From Topomyia yanbarensis (taxonomy: Eukaryota > Arthropoda > Insecta > Diptera > Culicidae): a DNA stretch of 64,000 bases. Below are positions 10,268 to 19,153 of the stretch, piece by piece. Location: assembly GCF_030247195.1 (NCBI RefSeq), contig NC_080672.1, positions 347,818,413 to 347,882,412 on the forward strand, in the 5' to 3' direction. Numbering within the stretch: position 1 is the stretch's first letter; every line of letters starts with the position of its first letter. Both the position numbers and the translations under genes were made by a program. The notes beneath the pieces are model-generated. The model ran no database searches, had not been told where the DNA came from, and saw only the letters and a list, made by a program, of their open reading frames with translations.

Positions 10268-10487
10268 TGGATTGCGCTTAAATAGGTATCAAAATCTTTG
10301 CTTCATTTCTAAGAAGGGGTGTAATAAAAAATCTATTCTGGAAAATGCAAAATACTCGGGTTTGAGCAGAGCAAATAGTCGAGTACAACGCACCCTTATT
10401 CATCCTGCCATTTGAGCTAATGCGTTGAATATAGATGATAGATACTGCTCTAACTGCAGGTGCAGATGAATTAGGGAACAGTAACCC
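10268..10487 (+). mobile_element. Right part of a family E element
   Basis: Matches 23955-24204 along its length: GATTGCGCTTAAATAG, CGAGTACAACG, CCATTTGAGCTAATGCGTTG and GATACTGCTCTAACT, ending GAACAGTAACCC followed by TA. The matching left TIR was not found. Confidence 0.6.
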
Positions 10488-10492
10488 TATAG

Positions 10493-10620
10493 GATTCGCT
10501 CAAACATTTTCCGGAGCTGGCGACCCGGAGTGCCAAGTGCCATATACCAATCGACTCAGCTCGACAATTTGGGACGAGGTACAATATTTTGGAGCAATCA
10601 ATTCCGGGAAACTTTGTTAA
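10493..10620 (+). repeat. Fragment related to the CCCGGAG repeat
   Basis: Contains ATTCGCTCAAACATTTTCC, GACCCGGAGTGCC and CCATATACCAATCGACTCAG, matching 55155-55240 and the head unit of the two-unit dispersed repeat. No microsatellite remains in this copy. Confidence 0.55.
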
Positions 10621-11954
10621 AGATACTAACGTTATATTTGAAACCTTTTTCATTTTATAGTGAGTTCCATAACATAACTCATAGTGTGTCTCAAAAAAGC
10701 AGTTTTCTCCGTAAGATAATTTTGATTGCATTTGCAACATTTGTCTATAATGTAATAAAAAGTTGGAGAATGCTTTTTTGTCTTTCTCAAACAAATCATA
10801 TTTGAGTAAAAGCAATTTTGCATATAATTCTAGAGGGTGAATATAAAAAAATATTTATTTTACGCATATTCTGTGAAGTCTTGCCATACACCAGTTACAT
10901 AAGGGCATATAGAGGGATCTGCCTTACAAGTTAAGAAGTGCTATCCTTCGTGTTGTTAGGACAACATCGTTCTTTTCATACTTTTGCTTTCATACCCGCA
11001 AGGTATCCAGAAAATATTCTATCATGTGATTGTCAAAGATCTTGTAGGCCAAATATTTCCAGAGTGTGAACTGTATTTTACTTCATGAAAATTCAATGAT
11101 GGCCATGCCGGAGCTACGCGAACAATAAGCGTTATAGTTGGAACTTAGAATAAATTCACTCCAGAAGAGGTTATAAATTATTTTGAACTCTACATCACAA
11201 GGAAATAGATTCGAAGGAAGTGGAATATAGTGAAGCAGATTATGTGGATCAAATCGGAGTTGTTGAATATCTCCCAAAGGTTATTTAGAAACTTCTACTG
11301 TGCGAGATTAGGATGCAAATAAAATTACTGCAGATGATTACAGTTAAATTTTATCCTGAATTTTCTTATAATAATTCTCTAAGTATCGTTTTCACTATCT
11401 AAATTAACATTATGATGCTTTAACTACGAAAATTAAGATAAGATCTTATGAAGAGGGGAGGTGGATTTCACCAAAATCTTAAGAACTCTTATCTGGAAGG
11501 GGAGATTGTAAAGTTCTACAAAGCCTTACGTAATTAGTGTAGGGCCCCTAATATATAAAAATGTTGTCACGGTACTAATCATCATTTACCGTTCCTCACT
11601 ACAACGATTTAATGTTTAAACCCTGCTTTCATCTGGATATCCCTTCGACAAGTTGCACTATGTGATGGTATGTAGCCAAAAACCGAAAACTGCATCAACT
11701 CAAATTTAATTCTGCACGCAAAAAATTGTTCCCAAAATCGTTGCGTTGCGTTGTGATGATGATTTTGGCGGATTGCACACTGACTTCATCATATTTAACT
11801 GCTGATTATCTAATAAGAGTTGCTTATGATGTGGTAAGTAGGAATTCATACCAATCCGACCCACATTAAAACCTCAACAGCATGATAGCCATCATTGTCG
11901 GCCGCCCCCATCTCCATCGTTCACGGGGAAGGATAAAGGATAAGGTAGACAGGA
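10621..11954. other. Non-coding stretch, short repeat pieces only
   Basis: A minus-strand 64-codon frame at 11083-11277 was not recognised. CAAAAAATTGTTCCCAAAAT at about 11719 recurs near 19905, probably an end of an old dispersed element. No gene is supported. Confidence 0.4.
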
Positions 11955-12085
11955 AGTGTTGATGCTCCACCTACTTAACGGAAGGTAGACGACTCATCAG
12001 ACTCTTCCATAGGTGTCGCGGAGTTGGTCGTTTGGAAGGGTATAAGGTCTAGGATTCGCTCCAAGCAAGCGATGCGACCTGCAAA
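11955..12085 (+). repeat. Dispersed repeat B, copy 1
   Basis: AGGAAGTGTTGATG..CTACTTAACGGAAGG, CCATAGGTGTC and GATTCGCTCCAAGCAAGC recur in reverse complement at 42126-42256. Old interspersed family; limits approximate. Confidence 0.6.
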
Positions 12086-12159
12086 GTATGGTTTATTAGG
12101 TAGTAGTTTAATTGGTTTTCGAGTACACGACCACTCGAAAAAGAAAAGATCTTATTTAG

Positions 12160-12265
12160 TTTTTGGTTCTTTTTAAACTCTGGGTAGCCGGACACCGAGA
12201 GTATCCTATGTTTTCTAATCAAAAGCAATTTGAACTCCACATAGCCGGCCGTAGGAGTATTGCCT
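12160..12265. repeat. CCGGCTA-containing paired repeat
   Basis: Two related pieces, AAACTCTGGGTAGCCGGACA and GAACTCCACATAGCCGGCC, are separated by about 55 bp. The same paired arrangement occurs at 35460-35600 (CGATAGCCGGCTGTCCGGAG and GGCAGCCGGCTGCCCAGAG). Function unknown. Confidence 0.45.
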
Positions 12266-12330
12266 AGGAAAGCTAATCTTATCTGCGTAATGGGCCGGAT
12301 CACTATTTATTGCGGCGGTATTCAAAAAAA

Positions 12331-12910
12331 AACCTGTTTTAATTCACCTAGCGGTGCAATTGTGCCTTTCACATTTCTCTAAACTATGGCACGGAGGCTT
12401 TTTATGTTCAACATAATTGTGGAAATGTCCATTACATTCTTAGTACACTTTGCACTTATACACAATGGCATGCCAGCCACGAACTTGATGAGCTACGCGT
12501 CGACGGTGAAACACTTGAAACAAAAAAATATCATACTCCATTAGCCTAATCAGCATTAGATCAATGTTATCTGCTTGCTAACTCATTTTGTCATGCGGGG
12601 GTGAGTATGTGAGGAAGGCGAAAGTATCATGAACGAACGACTCCCCAGCTTAAATTGGTATGCTTTGTGATATGTGGTGGTTTAAAGATGATGGGGTTGA
12701 AAGGGAGGGGTATGAGGGCTGGATGGGGTGGTGGTCTGAGGGGTGATTTAAGGAGATTTTTAAAGGAGGGAAGTGAACAGTAGAGGGGGGGGGATGTAAC
12801 CCCTCTCCGTAAACCATCAACTACGCCCCTGTTAAAATCCAGAAACCGGGATTAGGTTGACGTTTTTCAGAGTGATTGCATAACCTTTCTATATGAGAAA
12901 GGCAAAAATG
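12331..12910 (-). repeat. Two-unit dispersed repeat, copy I tail unit
   Basis: On the minus strand it starts TTTTTGCCTTTCTCATATAG (12910) and ends CGCTAGGTGAATTAAAACAG at 12331. It includes ACAGGGGCGTAGTTGATGG, which is also found at the corresponding point of copy III (63440). G-rich tracts at 12690-12800 are part of it. The head unit follows immediately at 12911-13290 and resumes at 19057. Confidence 0.65.
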
Positions 12911-13290
12911 TGCCAAAATCCAAAAAAGTGAATTGTCGTCAAATTTTTTTTCGAGTTTGTATCAAATCTCGACGTTTTATGTACCTTGAACACATTTAGC
13001 ATCAAAAATAAAACTTCTATTTTTAATTTTTCCTATAGTTTATATGAGAAATTTCTGTGTGGCCGCACTCTGAAACCCGTAATTCCGGAACCAGAATTCC
13101 GATCGATCCAAAATTCAATAGCAGCCGATGGGAAGGTTGCACCTTTCATTTGAGACTAAGTTTGGGCAAATCGGTCCAGCCATCTCTGAGAAAAATGAGT
13201 GACATTATTTGACCCATACGCACATACATACACACACATACACACACATACACACACACACATACAGACTTTTTCCGATCTCGACGAACT
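12911..13290 (-). repeat. Two-unit dispersed repeat, copy I head unit (first part)
   Basis: On the minus strand this is the inner part of the head unit: AGATGGCTGGACCGATTTG, TCAAATGAAAGGTGCAACC and CCATCGGCTGCTATTGAAT, matching copies II and III. The (ACAY)n tract at 13219-13264 is integral to the unit, since copies II and III carry (GTRT)n at the same place. The R1-clade element interrupts it at 13290. Confidence 0.75.
13258..13290. other. Target site duplication, left copy
   Basis: 33 bp starting in the last ACAC of the microsatellite and ending CGACGAACT; identical to 19024-19056. One leading A is ambiguous with the poly(A) of the element. Confidence 0.9.
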
Positions 13291-13635
13291 CCGCTAGCGA
13301 ATGACGGATCTCAATAGTAGCACGTCTGTAATAACATGCGTACATGGAACTATTGAGAACCAGAGCTACAGGTCCAAAGCCCTGGTAAAGGAGGATGGTT
13401 GTGATGATCCGGGCCGAGATCACCACGTAAAGCAAGGTAGGGCATAACCCCAATTCCAAGGCGTGAAGCGACCCGTGCCGAGGGATGAGTGATCGAGGGG
13501 GTGAAAAAGATGCTCGATCGTTAACGGAGCCTGTGGGGTACCTGGGCAACCCCCACAGTAAGCGTCCCTTACCACGCTAATGCGGAGCTCTGGCGTGGCG
13601 GACATATATTTCTCGCGCTACTCGTGGGACTATAC

Positions 13636-15108
13636 ATGGAGGTAAATAAAAATAAAAATAAACAGACGGAGGTGCCAAACCCCTTCGCAAGAGGTGGTTT
13701 GGCGAGGTCTCCCTCCCGTGGGGAGAGTAGTGGGGCGATGAGTGCTGCACCCGAAAGCACCAGTGACCCCCCAGCAGCGGTAGGCAATATCCCTACCAAT
13801 GCATCGGAGGGGCCAATAGCTGCGATGCGCAAAGTAGCGAAGCAACTCGATACTATAATCGACTTCGCTAGCGCAAAGCAAAACATAGCCAAGGAGTTGA
13901 AGTTGAGCCTCTTGGAGCTCCGGAAAGCTGTTCGTGTCGCAAGACAGGAACAGCAGGCCTATGTTGAGAGGGTGGAATGTCGGGAGAGGCCCGACAGAGA
14001 AACCCAGACAGTGGCCTCCAATAGGGAGGAAAGAGAGAAGGTAGATAGAGGTTCACAGACAGTGGCCTTTACCTTCTACGGAGCAGCCACGTCGATCGGA
14101 GCGGCGACCGAGTTCCCCTCGAAGGGAAAGGGAAAGGACAATCGCAAGACGGCATCGAATGCGAAGCGCCCTAGGAAGTCGCCAGGCGAGGGTGCCAAAA
14201 CCGACACCACTCGGCGTGCAACCGTCAAGGTTAAACGCCGCCTGGGTGAGGTAAGCGAGGGCGAGAGTGACCTCGCTGTGGAGAGCGATGGTACCAGCAA
14301 CCCGGCACGACCGGGGCAGGGGGGCTCAAACCCCTGGGCGCTGGTTACCAAGAAAAAGCCGGCACCGAAACCGGAGGTACCGCGGCCTGCGAGGAAGGCC
14401 AAGGACAGAGGCGAAGCCTTGTGGTTAAAAACCGACAAGGACAAATACGCCGATGTCCTTAAATCGATGAAGGCGGCCGAAAGTCTCTCGGCCCTTGGGC
14501 AGGATGTGCGTAGCGTAAGACGCACCAACACGGGAGAGATGCTCTTGGTGCTGAAGCGAGGCGCACAATCAAGTGCAGTATATAAGGCCTTGGCCCAAGA
14601 GGTCCTTGGTGAGGGCGCCCAAATCAGGTCGCTAGGTGCGGAAACAACTCTCCAGTGCAAGCACTTGGACGAGTTCACGACCGCAGAAGACGTCGTCGCA
14701 GCCGTCAAGGAGCACTGCGGCGTCACAATCGAGCGGGCCTCTGTGCGATTGAGGGACGGACCCTCTGGCACCCAAGTAGCCTACCTCAGGCTACTGAATG
14801 CGGATGCCAAAAAGGTAACCGAGAAAGGGAAGCTGAAGATCGGCTGGTCGGTATGCCCTATTAGTATACCCCAGCCGCCTTCAGTGGACAGGTGCTATCG
14901 GTGCCTAGAATCCGGCCATAAAGCTTACGAATGCAAAGGCATAGACAGGAGCAAGCTATGTCGTCGATGCGGCGAGGAGGGGCATAAAGAGCGGGGGTGC
15001 ACTAAGGCATATAAGTGCCTTATCTGCACCGCTAAGAAGCAAGCCCATAAACATGCTATGGGCGGACCTTCGTGTCCCTTCGGCGAGTTAAATAAGAAGA
15101 AGCCGTGA
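13636..15108 (+). CDS. R1-clade ORF1 (gag-like RNA-binding protein)
   Basis: 490 codons from the first in-frame ATG (MEVNKNKNKQ). The protein should bind element RNA in the retrotransposition particle. N-terminal third: proline/serine-rich, then a probable helical segment at about residues 55-120 (KQNIAKELKLSLLELRKAVR), with a duplicated D-R-x-x-Q-T-V-A motif. Residues about 160-205 are strongly basic (KGKGKDNRK, KRPRKSPGEG) and may act in nuclear entry or RNA binding. The C-terminus has three zinc knuckles from residue 420: CYRCLESGHKAYEC, CRRCGEEGHKERGC and CLICTAKKQAHKHAMGGPSC. This is the classic R1/Jockey gag arrangement. It ends in TGA overlapping the start of ORF2. No frameshift or stop is present. 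Confidence 0.92.
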   Translation: MEVNKNKNKQTEVPNPFARGGLARSPSRGESSGAMSAAPESTSDPPAAVGNIPTNASEGPIAAMRKVAKQLDTIIDFASAKQNIAKELKLSLLELRKAVRVARQEQQAYVERVECRERPDRETQTVASNREEREKVDRGSQTVAFTFYGAATSIGAATEFPSKGKGKDNRKTASNAKRPRKSPGEGAKTDTTRRATVKVKRRLGEVSEGESDLAVESDGTSNPARPGQGGSNPWALVTKKKPAPKPEVPRPARKAKDRGEALWLKTDKDKYADVLKSMKAAESLSALGQDVRSVRRTNTGEMLLVLKRGAQSSAVYKALAQEVLGEGAQIRSLGAETTLQCKHLDEFTTAEDVVAAVKEHCGVTIERASVRLRDGPSGTQVAYLRLLNADAKKVTEKGKLKIGWSVCPISIPQPPSVDRCYRCLESGHKAYECKGIDRSKLCRRCGEEGHKERGCTKAYKCLICTAKKQAHKHAMGGPSCPFGELNKKKP

Positions 15109-18080
15109 GAGTCACACAGCTAAATCTTAACCATTGTGCAGCAGCCCAACAGCTGCTGTGGCAGTCGGTCTCGGAGTCGAGGACAGATGTCGCCCTCTTA
15201 TCAGACCCGTACAGCATCCCTGCCGGCAACGGCAATTGGGTGTCGGACGGGTCTGGAATGGTGGCAATCTGTACAACGGGAAGGTTCCCGGTTCAAGAGG
15301 TAATACACCCCTCCGCCGAGGGTGTGGCGATTGCCAAGATCAATGGTGTGTTCTATTGCAGCTGCTACGCCCCACCAAGGTGGCCAATAGAACAGTTCTA
15401 CCAGATGATCGACAGGCTCTCGTCGGACCTCGTGGGCCGGAAACCGGTAGTAATAGCGGGAGACTTCAACGCTTGGGCAGTGGAGTGGGGCAGCCGCTGT
15501 ACAAATAGCAGGGGTCAAGCGCTAATGGAAGCGTTTGCGAAACTCGATACTGTGCTAGCTAATGATGGCTCCGCTAGTACATTCCGTAAAAACGGAGTGG
15601 AGGCGTGGATTGATTTGACCTTTGCCAGCCCGAGTCTGGTTCCAGGCATGGAATGGAGGGTAGACGAAGGCTACACCCATAGCGATCATTTAGCAATCCG
15701 CTTTAAGATCAACTATGGTGTGCAGCATCCGAGGGCGGGAGATCCCTGTCAGGTACGCGGGTGGAAGTCCAATCACTTCGACAGCGAAGCTTTCACCGCG
15801 GCCCTGGGACTGGAGGCCAACACCGACAGTCTAAGCGGGGATGCGCTGGTAGCTGTTCTATCACGCGCGTGCGACGCCACTATGCCGAGAAAAACACTGC
15901 CAAGAAACGGTAGATGCCCGGTATACTGGTGGAGTGCCGAGATTGCAGCTCTACGGTCAGCCTGCCTTAGAGCTAGACGTAGGATGCAAAGAGCTCGCAC
16001 CGAGGATGCAAGAGAGAACCGCCGTGAAGTGTTTCGAGCTGCGAAATTAGCCCTTAACAAGGCTATTAAAAGCAGCAAGAGAGCGTGTTTCGACAACCTG
16101 TGTGAGAGTGCCAACGCGAATCCGTGGGGTGACGCCTACCGGATTGTGATGGCCAAGACCAAAGGGGGCTCCTCACCCCCAGAACGGTCTCCGGACCGGT
16201 TGGCAACGATTATCGAAGTACTCTTCCCGTCTCGAGCCACAAGCCCCTGGCCACCTGCACTACGAGACAGTGCGGGCACGGTCGAAATGGTGGCTCCAGT
16301 GACGAATGAAGAACTACTCGCAGTGGCTAAATCCCTAGCAATGAACAAAGCTCCAGGGCCGGATGGAGTTCCAAACAACGCTCTCAAGGCAGCGATCATA
16401 GCGAACCCGAACATGTTCAGGCTAGCTATGCAGAGATGCCTTGACGAGTGCCGTTTCCCCGATAGATGGAAAAGGCAGAAACTGGTGCTGTTGCCGAAGC
16501 CCGGGAAGCCGCCAGGCGACCCATCGGCGTACAGACCAATCTGTCTGATAGACACGACTGGCAAACTGCTTGAGAGGATCATCCTCAACAGGCTCACCCC
16601 GTACGCGGAAGGTACGGACGGTCTGTCAAGCAACCAGTTTGGCTTTCGGAAGGGTAAGTCCACAGTGGACGCTCTCAACTCAGTGATAAATACTGCCGAG
16701 ATAGCGATCCAACGAAAAAGGCGAGGTATTCGATACTGCGCGTTAGTGACACTTGACGTGAAGAACGCATTTAACAGCGCAAGCTGGGATGCCATCGCGC
16801 TCTCGTTACACCGGCTTAGCCTACCGGTGGGTCTGTACCGGATCCTGGAAAGTTACTTCCAAAACCGCGTACTGATATACGAGACCGATGCCGGTCAGAA
16901 AAGGGTTCCGATTACCGCCGGAGTCCCGCAGGGCTCGATCCTAGGCCCGGTGCTATGGAACCTCATGTATGACGGGGTTCTGAGACTGAAGTTCCCTCCT
17001 GGGGTCAAGATCGTCGGCTTTGCTGACGACGTAACCTTGGAGGTCTACGGGGAGTCAATCCCTGAGGTAGAACTAACCGCAGAACACGCGATTAGCACGG
17101 TGGAGGAATGGATGAGCGCGAGAGGCCTGGAGCTCGCTCATCATAAGACGGAGGTAGTTATCGTCAACAACCGCAAGTCGGCACAACATGCAGTTATCCA
17201 TGTGGGAGAAGTCGCGATCACTTCACAGCGAAGTCTGAAGTCTCTCGGAGTCATCATAGACGACAAGCTGACCTTCGGCAGCCATGTCGACTATACGTGC
17301 AAGAGAGCGTCGACTGCTGTTGCGGCACTATCGAGAATGATGTCCAACAGCTCAAAGGTGTGCGCCAGTAGACGTAGGTTACTGGCAGGCGTTGCCGTAT
17401 CTATCCTCAGGTACGGCGGCCCGTCATGGTCAAGAGCACTGAGGGTAACCAGTTACCTACAGAAACTGGAGAGCACCTACCGCGTGATGTGCCTCAGAGT
17501 GATATCTGCCTACCGCACGGTATCACACGATGCATCCTGCGTGATAGCGAGCATGATGCCAGTCGGGCTGGTCATTCGGGAAGATGAGGAGTGCTTTGAG
17601 CTACGTGGAAATAGGGGAGCCCGCGAGCGCACCAGGGTGACCTCGGTCGCCAGATGGCAGCGTGAGTGGGACAACTCCTCGAAAGGTAGGTGGACCCACC
17701 GGCTGATACCTAGCATATCGAGCTGGGTGGGAAGACCCCATGGGGAAGTTCACTTCCACCTGACACAATTCCTGTCAGGCCATGGCTGTTTCCGTCAGTA
17801 CCTCCACAGGTTCGGGCACGCGGAGGTCCCAGTCTGCCCGGACTGCCCAGGTGTAGATGAAACTGCCGAACACATACTGTTCGTATGTCATCGGTTCGAC
17901 GTCGAAAGAAGAGCAATGCTTGACGTCTGTGGCTGGGACACAACCCCGGATACCCTTATTCAGCGGATGTGTCAAACGGTGGAGAAGTGGAACGCAGTCT
18001 CGGCTGCTACCATCCAGATTGCCAGTAGGCTACAGGTAACCTGGCGAACCGAGCAACAGACGGCGGGCACGGCTAACTAG
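15105..18080 (+). CDS. R1-clade ORF2: endonuclease and reverse transcriptase
   Basis: 991 codons. It nicks target DNA and copies element RNA by target-primed reverse transcription. The apurinic-type endonuclease spans about residues 1-215: QLNLNHC at the start, GDFNAW at 119-124, SDHLAIRF at about 192. The RT follows: APGPDG (about 416), QFGFRKGKS (about 509), TLDVKNAFNS (about 548), GVPQGSILGP (about 605), catalytic FADD (639-642) and SLGVIIDDKLTF. A C-terminal CPDC-x-H-x-C finger starts at about 911. RNase H is absent, as in the R1 clade. The frame has no in-frame ATG before codon 53, although homology begins at codon 4. The frame opens only after a TAA at 15093, so initiation at GTG or by reinitiation at the GTGA overlap with ORF1 is implied. 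Intact and possibly active. Confidence 0.93.
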   Translation: MRVTQLNLNHCAAAQQLLWQSVSESRTDVALLSDPYSIPAGNGNWVSDGSGMVAICTTGRFPVQEVIHPSAEGVAIAKINGVFYCSCYAPPRWPIEQFYQMIDRLSSDLVGRKPVVIAGDFNAWAVEWGSRCTNSRGQALMEAFAKLDTVLANDGSASTFRKNGVEAWIDLTFASPSLVPGMEWRVDEGYTHSDHLAIRFKINYGVQHPRAGDPCQVRGWKSNHFDSEAFTAALGLEANTDSLSGDALVAVLSRACDATMPRKTLPRNGRCPVYWWSAEIAALRSACLRARRRMQRARTEDARENRREVFRAAKLALNKAIKSSKRACFDNLCESANANPWGDAYRIVMAKTKGGSSPPERSPDRLATIIEVLFPSRATSPWPPALRDSAGTVEMVAPVTNEELLAVAKSLAMNKAPGPDGVPNNALKAAIIANPNMFRLAMQRCLDECRFPDRWKRQKLVLLPKPGKPPGDPSAYRPICLIDTTGKLLERIILNRLTPYAEGTDGLSSNQFGFRKGKSTVDALNSVINTAEIAIQRKRRGIRYCALVTLDVKNAFNSASWDAIALSLHRLSLPVGLYRILESYFQNRVLIYETDAGQKRVPITAGVPQGSILGPVLWNLMYDGVLRLKFPPGVKIVGFADDVTLEVYGESIPEVELTAEHAISTVEEWMSARGLELAHHKTEVVIVNNRKSAQHAVIHVGEVAITSQRSLKSLGVIIDDKLTFGSHVDYTCKRASTAVAALSRMMSNSSKVCASRRRLLAGVAVSILRYGGPSWSRALRVTSYLQKLESTYRVMCLRVISAYRTVSHDASCVIASMMPVGLVIREDEECFELRGNRGARERTRVTSVARWQREWDNSSKGRWTHRLIPSISSWVGRPHGEVHFHLTQFLSGHGCFRQYLHRFGHAEVPVCPDCPGVDETAEHILFVCHRFDVERRAMLDVCGWDTTPDTLIQRMCQTVEKWNAVSAATIQIASRLQVTWRTEQQTAGTAN

Positions 18081-18327
18081 TGATTGGTTAGTTGGAGCGA
18101 AAAAGGCCAAGCGCAAAATAAGAGAGTGAATGGTCTGTTCATGCCGAGGTAGGTTGGCGCAGCGAATGGCAACCGCGTAAGGGGTAAACCCAGCCACCCC
18201 GAAGCAAGACAGAAGAGTGAGTGTATAGGCGTATAAGTGGACTGCCTCATGCCAAGACGGGAGGGTCGTAGCGTAGTATGTTGGAACTAAGCTATCGATG
18301 CCTCATGGCGTGGCAGAGGAGTGAAAG

Positions 18328-18753
18328 GGTGAGCATCCAAGTCAGTCTCACACTGCATGTTAAGGGTGAGCATAAAAGTCAGCCTCACAGGTTGGTAGAG
18401 GCTAGCACAAAAGTCAGCCTAGCAAGGAATGAAAAAGGTGAGCACAAAAGTCAGCCTCGCATGGTATGTCAGAAGTGGGGCCTAAGAAAAATGTCCCACA
18501 TGGGATGCCAGAGGGAGTGATAAAGGTACAATAGAGTGGCACGATTGAGAGTGAATCAGGTGATAGGGTGAGCACCCAAGTCAGCCTCACATGGATGGGT
18601 AGGGCGAGCACAAAAGTAAGCCTAGCAAGGAATGAGTAAGGTGAGCACACAAGTCGCATGGAACGTAAAAGGTGAGCACAAAAGTCAGCCTCATGTGGGA
18701 GTGTTTGAGAGTGAATCAAAGTGTGATTGAGAGAGCACCCAAGTAAGCCTCAT
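18328..18753 (+). repeat. Tandem repeats in the retrotransposon 3' UTR
   Basis: Nine degenerate copies of GGTGAGCACAAAAGTCAGCC start at 18328, 18364, 18398, 18436, 18566, 18603, 18640, 18671 and 18731. Spacing is 31-38 bp within clusters, with one 130-bp and one 60-bp gap. GATTGAGAGTGAATCA-like spacers recur at 18543 and 18706. The array lies between the ORF2 stop and the poly(A), where the RT would recognise its template. Confidence 0.85.
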
Positions 18754-18989
18754 ACAGGATGTATGATCGCGCGAGTGAGAGTGAATGAGTACACTTAGTA
18801 CAGCCATCCCCCCAGAAGTAATACCGAGAGGTAGTTCCTGGGAGGAATGATGGCGGAGCCCAATGGAGTTTAGTCGGTATTAATGGCTGGTCACCATTCG
18901 AGTCCGACACGCTCCCAGTGCACCCCGTGTGGTAGATTGGACCCTACCGTTAGCACGTGTACTGGGCTAGGACATAAAGGTCTTCTCCA

Positions 18990-19023
<34 letters not shown>

Positions 19024-19025
<2 letters not shown>

Positions 19026-19056
19026 ACATACAGACTTTTTCCGATCTCGACGAACT
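19024..19056. other. Target site duplication, right copy
   Basis: Identical to 13258-13290. It directly follows the poly(A) of the R1-clade element and precedes GAGTCGAATGGGATATGACA, the continuation of the interrupted repeat. Confidence 0.9.
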
Positions 19057-19153
19057 GAGTCGAATGGGATATGACACTCGGCCCTCCGGGCCGGGATTAG
19101 GTTGACGTTTTTCAGAGTGATTGCATAACCTTTCTATATGAGAAAGGCAAAAA
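19057..19153 (-). repeat. Two-unit dispersed repeat, copy I head unit (remainder)
   Basis: Contains GGCCCTCCGGGCCGGGATTA and ends with CTATATGAGAAAGGCAAAAA, the start of the head unit when read on the minus strand. Joined to 12911-13290 it gives one continuous head unit. Confidence 0.8.

Larger units (their letters stand above)
13291..19023 (+). mobile_element. Full-length R1-clade non-LTR retrotransposon
   Basis: About 5.73 kb: a 345-nt 5' UTR, ORF1 (gag-like), ORF2 (endonuclease plus RT, no RNase H), a 0.9-kb 3' UTR with tandem repeats, and about 30 A residues ending at 19023. Two uninterrupted ORFs, the exact 33-bp flanking duplication and intact poly(A) indicate a recent, full-length insertion. 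The higher GC content than the surroundings is typical of R1-clade elements. The 3' junction lies in ACAY sequence. Waldo elements of the R1 clade are known to target (ACAY)n, so a Waldo-like assignment is likely but not proven. The 5' UTR carries a CTGTGGGG/CCCCACAG hairpin at about 13530-13559. Confidence 0.92.

Noticed and set aside
14076..14771. 231-codon minus-strand frame
   Set aside because: Antisense shadow of the retrotransposon ORF1; composition mirrors the plus-strand coding bias.
16136..16795. 219-codon minus-strand frame
   Set aside because: Antisense shadow of the ORF2 reverse transcriptase region.
18328..18753. CRISPR-like array
   Set aside because: Repeats are degenerate, irregularly spaced and lie in a LINE 3' UTR of an animal genome.
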